Positions 43,727 through 44,437 of a stretch of DNA of 44,437 nucleotides are shown here, one piece after another. This DNA comes from Oceanobacillus senegalensis. GTDB taxonomy: Bacteria; Bacillota; Bacilli; Bacillales; Amphibacillaceae. Each line of letters opens with the position of its first letter. Positions within the stretch are counted from its first letter, which is position 1. Below the pieces are notes generated by a model that saw only the letters and a program-made list of their open reading frames with translations, made no database searches and had not been told where the DNA came from. The stretch is taken from the NCBI RefSeq assembly GCF_900176885.1, contig NZ_LT839648.1:3656001-3700437 (forward strand), in the 5' to 3' direction. A program made the position numbers and the translations under genes.

Positions 43727-44368
43727 ATGGATTGGGATTTACTATGGAAAGCGGTCATTATTGTTATCGGTGGGACCTTTCTTCTTCGGTTTGCTGGAAG
43801 GAAATCCATCTCACAAATGACGCTTACGCAAACAGTGATTATGATTGGGATTGGTTCCTTATTAATCCAACCAATAGCTGGTGAGAATGTTTGGACTACT
43901 TTATTGGTAGGGTTATGTTTAGTATTAACGTTAATAACCATGGAGTTTGTACAAATTAAAGGGGATTTTTTGGAAAATCTAATCACAGGGAAGTCTAAGG
44001 TTCTGATAGAAAATGGACAGATACAAGAAAAGAATCTTAAAAAACTACGAATAACTGTAGATCAATTGGAAATGAATCTAAGACAACAAAGCATACAAAG
44101 GATTGAAGATGTTCAATGGGCGACATTGGAAGCAAATGGTCGAGTAGCAATAGCTTTAAAAGAGGATGCACAGCCTGTAACGAAAAAGGAATTTAAGCAG
44201 TTGACTCATCTCATGCAGCAATATTTAAACCAACTTAACGAGAATAAGGAGAAAGGGAAAGTCGAACAATTAAATAGTCCTACCATTCCAGAAGAACACC
44301 AGGAAACTCTTTTTGCAGAAATTCAACGGAAAGGCCATAAAAATAAACCGCCAAGTCGCTTACAATGA
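43727..44368 (+). CDS. DUF421 (YetF-like) membrane protein
   Basis: 213 aa. Three N-terminal membrane segments (about 6-24, 36-52 and 56-75) with RFAGRKSISQMTLTQTVIMI, the hallmark of DUF421/YetF. The cytoplasmic part reads GKSKVLIENGQIQEKNLKKL and RIEDVQWATLEANGRVAIAL. The C-terminal 50 aa are charged and low complexity. AGAGGAGGT lies before ATG 43727. YetF-type proteins are membrane proteins of uncertain role; B. subtilis paralogues are induced in spores or under stress. Confidence 0.88.
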   Translation: MDWDLLWKAVIIVIGGTFLLRFAGRKSISQMTLTQTVIMIGIGSLLIQPIAGENVWTTLLVGLCLVLTLITMEFVQIKGDFLENLITGKSKVLIENGQIQEKNLKKLRITVDQLEMNLRQQSIQRIEDVQWATLEANGRVAIALKEDAQPVTKKEFKQLTHLMQQYLNQLNENKEKGKVEQLNSPTIPEEHQETLFAEIQRKGHKNKPPSRLQ

Positions 44369-44383
44369 TTGGCGGCTTTTTTT
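44346..44383 (+). terminator. terminator of the DUF421 gene
   Basis: CCGCCAA (44349-44355) ... TTGGCGG (44369-44375) then a T run; the left arm lies inside the coding end. Confidence 0.85.
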
Positions 44384-44400
44384 AATGGTTTTTAAATAAG

Positions 44401-44433
44401 AAAAACCGCCAAAACATATGTAATGGCGGTTGG
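44401..44433 (-). terminator. terminator of a minus-strand gene beyond the window
   Basis: On the minus strand, AACCGCCA ... TGGCGGTTTTTC forms a stem with a T tail, so a convergent gene probably ends just right of the window. Confidence 0.6.
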
Positions 44434-44437
44434 GGGG

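Overview
The window looks like chromosome from a low-GC Bacillaceae bacterium of the Oceanobacillus/Virgibacillus/Gracilibacillus type. The reasons are AT-rich DNA, AGGAGG-type ribosome binding sites with frequent TTG/GTG starts, a complete seven-gene Mrp Na+/H+ antiporter, a des-desK-desR membrane-fluidity module, an ECF sigma/anti-sigma pair and single-copy housekeeping genes (tRNAs, argGH, rlmN). The genus is inference. I see no insertion sequence, CRISPR array, rRNA or prophage block.

Layout. 1-530: three tRNA genes (Glu, Val, Asp) and a terminator. 682-791: first copy of a dispersed structured repeat. 832-2943: arsenic resistance (arsR, arsB, arsC). 3051-3203: a small unknown gene. 3331-4008 (-): a Usp/KdpD-type protein divergent from mrpABCDEFG (4565-10373). 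10395-11451 (-): lrgA/lrgB. 11688-15632: PhoP-type box and pstS-C-A-B. 15779-17456: a GtrA-like protein (-) and an NAD(P)-binding protein. 17663-20407: argG-argH behind a palindromic operator, followed by a dead gene fragment. 20823-24446: an NDH-2-like flavoprotein (-), a LytTR regulator and a CoA-transferase. 24735-26411: a foldback element, an Fsr-type MFS exporter (-) and a 20-bp tandem repeat. 26505-30064: an Fe-S DinG-type helicase, a NUDIX enzyme (-) and a divergent PurC. 30283-34006: des, desK, desR and a nitrilase-family amidase. 34069-38658: an LLM flavin oxidoreductase (-), rlmN and a large catalase. 38659-40341: a decayed region bounded by two TGTATAC arrays. 40342-42113: an actin-like ParM gene and a ribbon-helix-helix ParR-like gene. 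42303-44368: ECF sigma, anti-sigma and a DUF421 membrane protein.

Much of the content deals with ions and stress: Na+/H+ exchange, K+/Usp-type signalling, arsenate reduction and efflux, phosphate uptake under Pho control, cold-induced desaturation and peroxide removal.

The most unusual part is 38.5-42.1 kb. An actin-like/ParR-like operon sits among ordinary chromosomal genes. Upstream of it are two diverged arrays of TGTATAC-like words spaced about one helical turn apart, which is how ParR-bound parC centromeres are organised. Each array follows a catalase 3' end and terminator, intact in one case and decayed in the other, so the catalase-tail-plus-array unit appears to have been duplicated. 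Between the arrays lie dead gene fragments and the second copy of the repeat found upstream of arsR.
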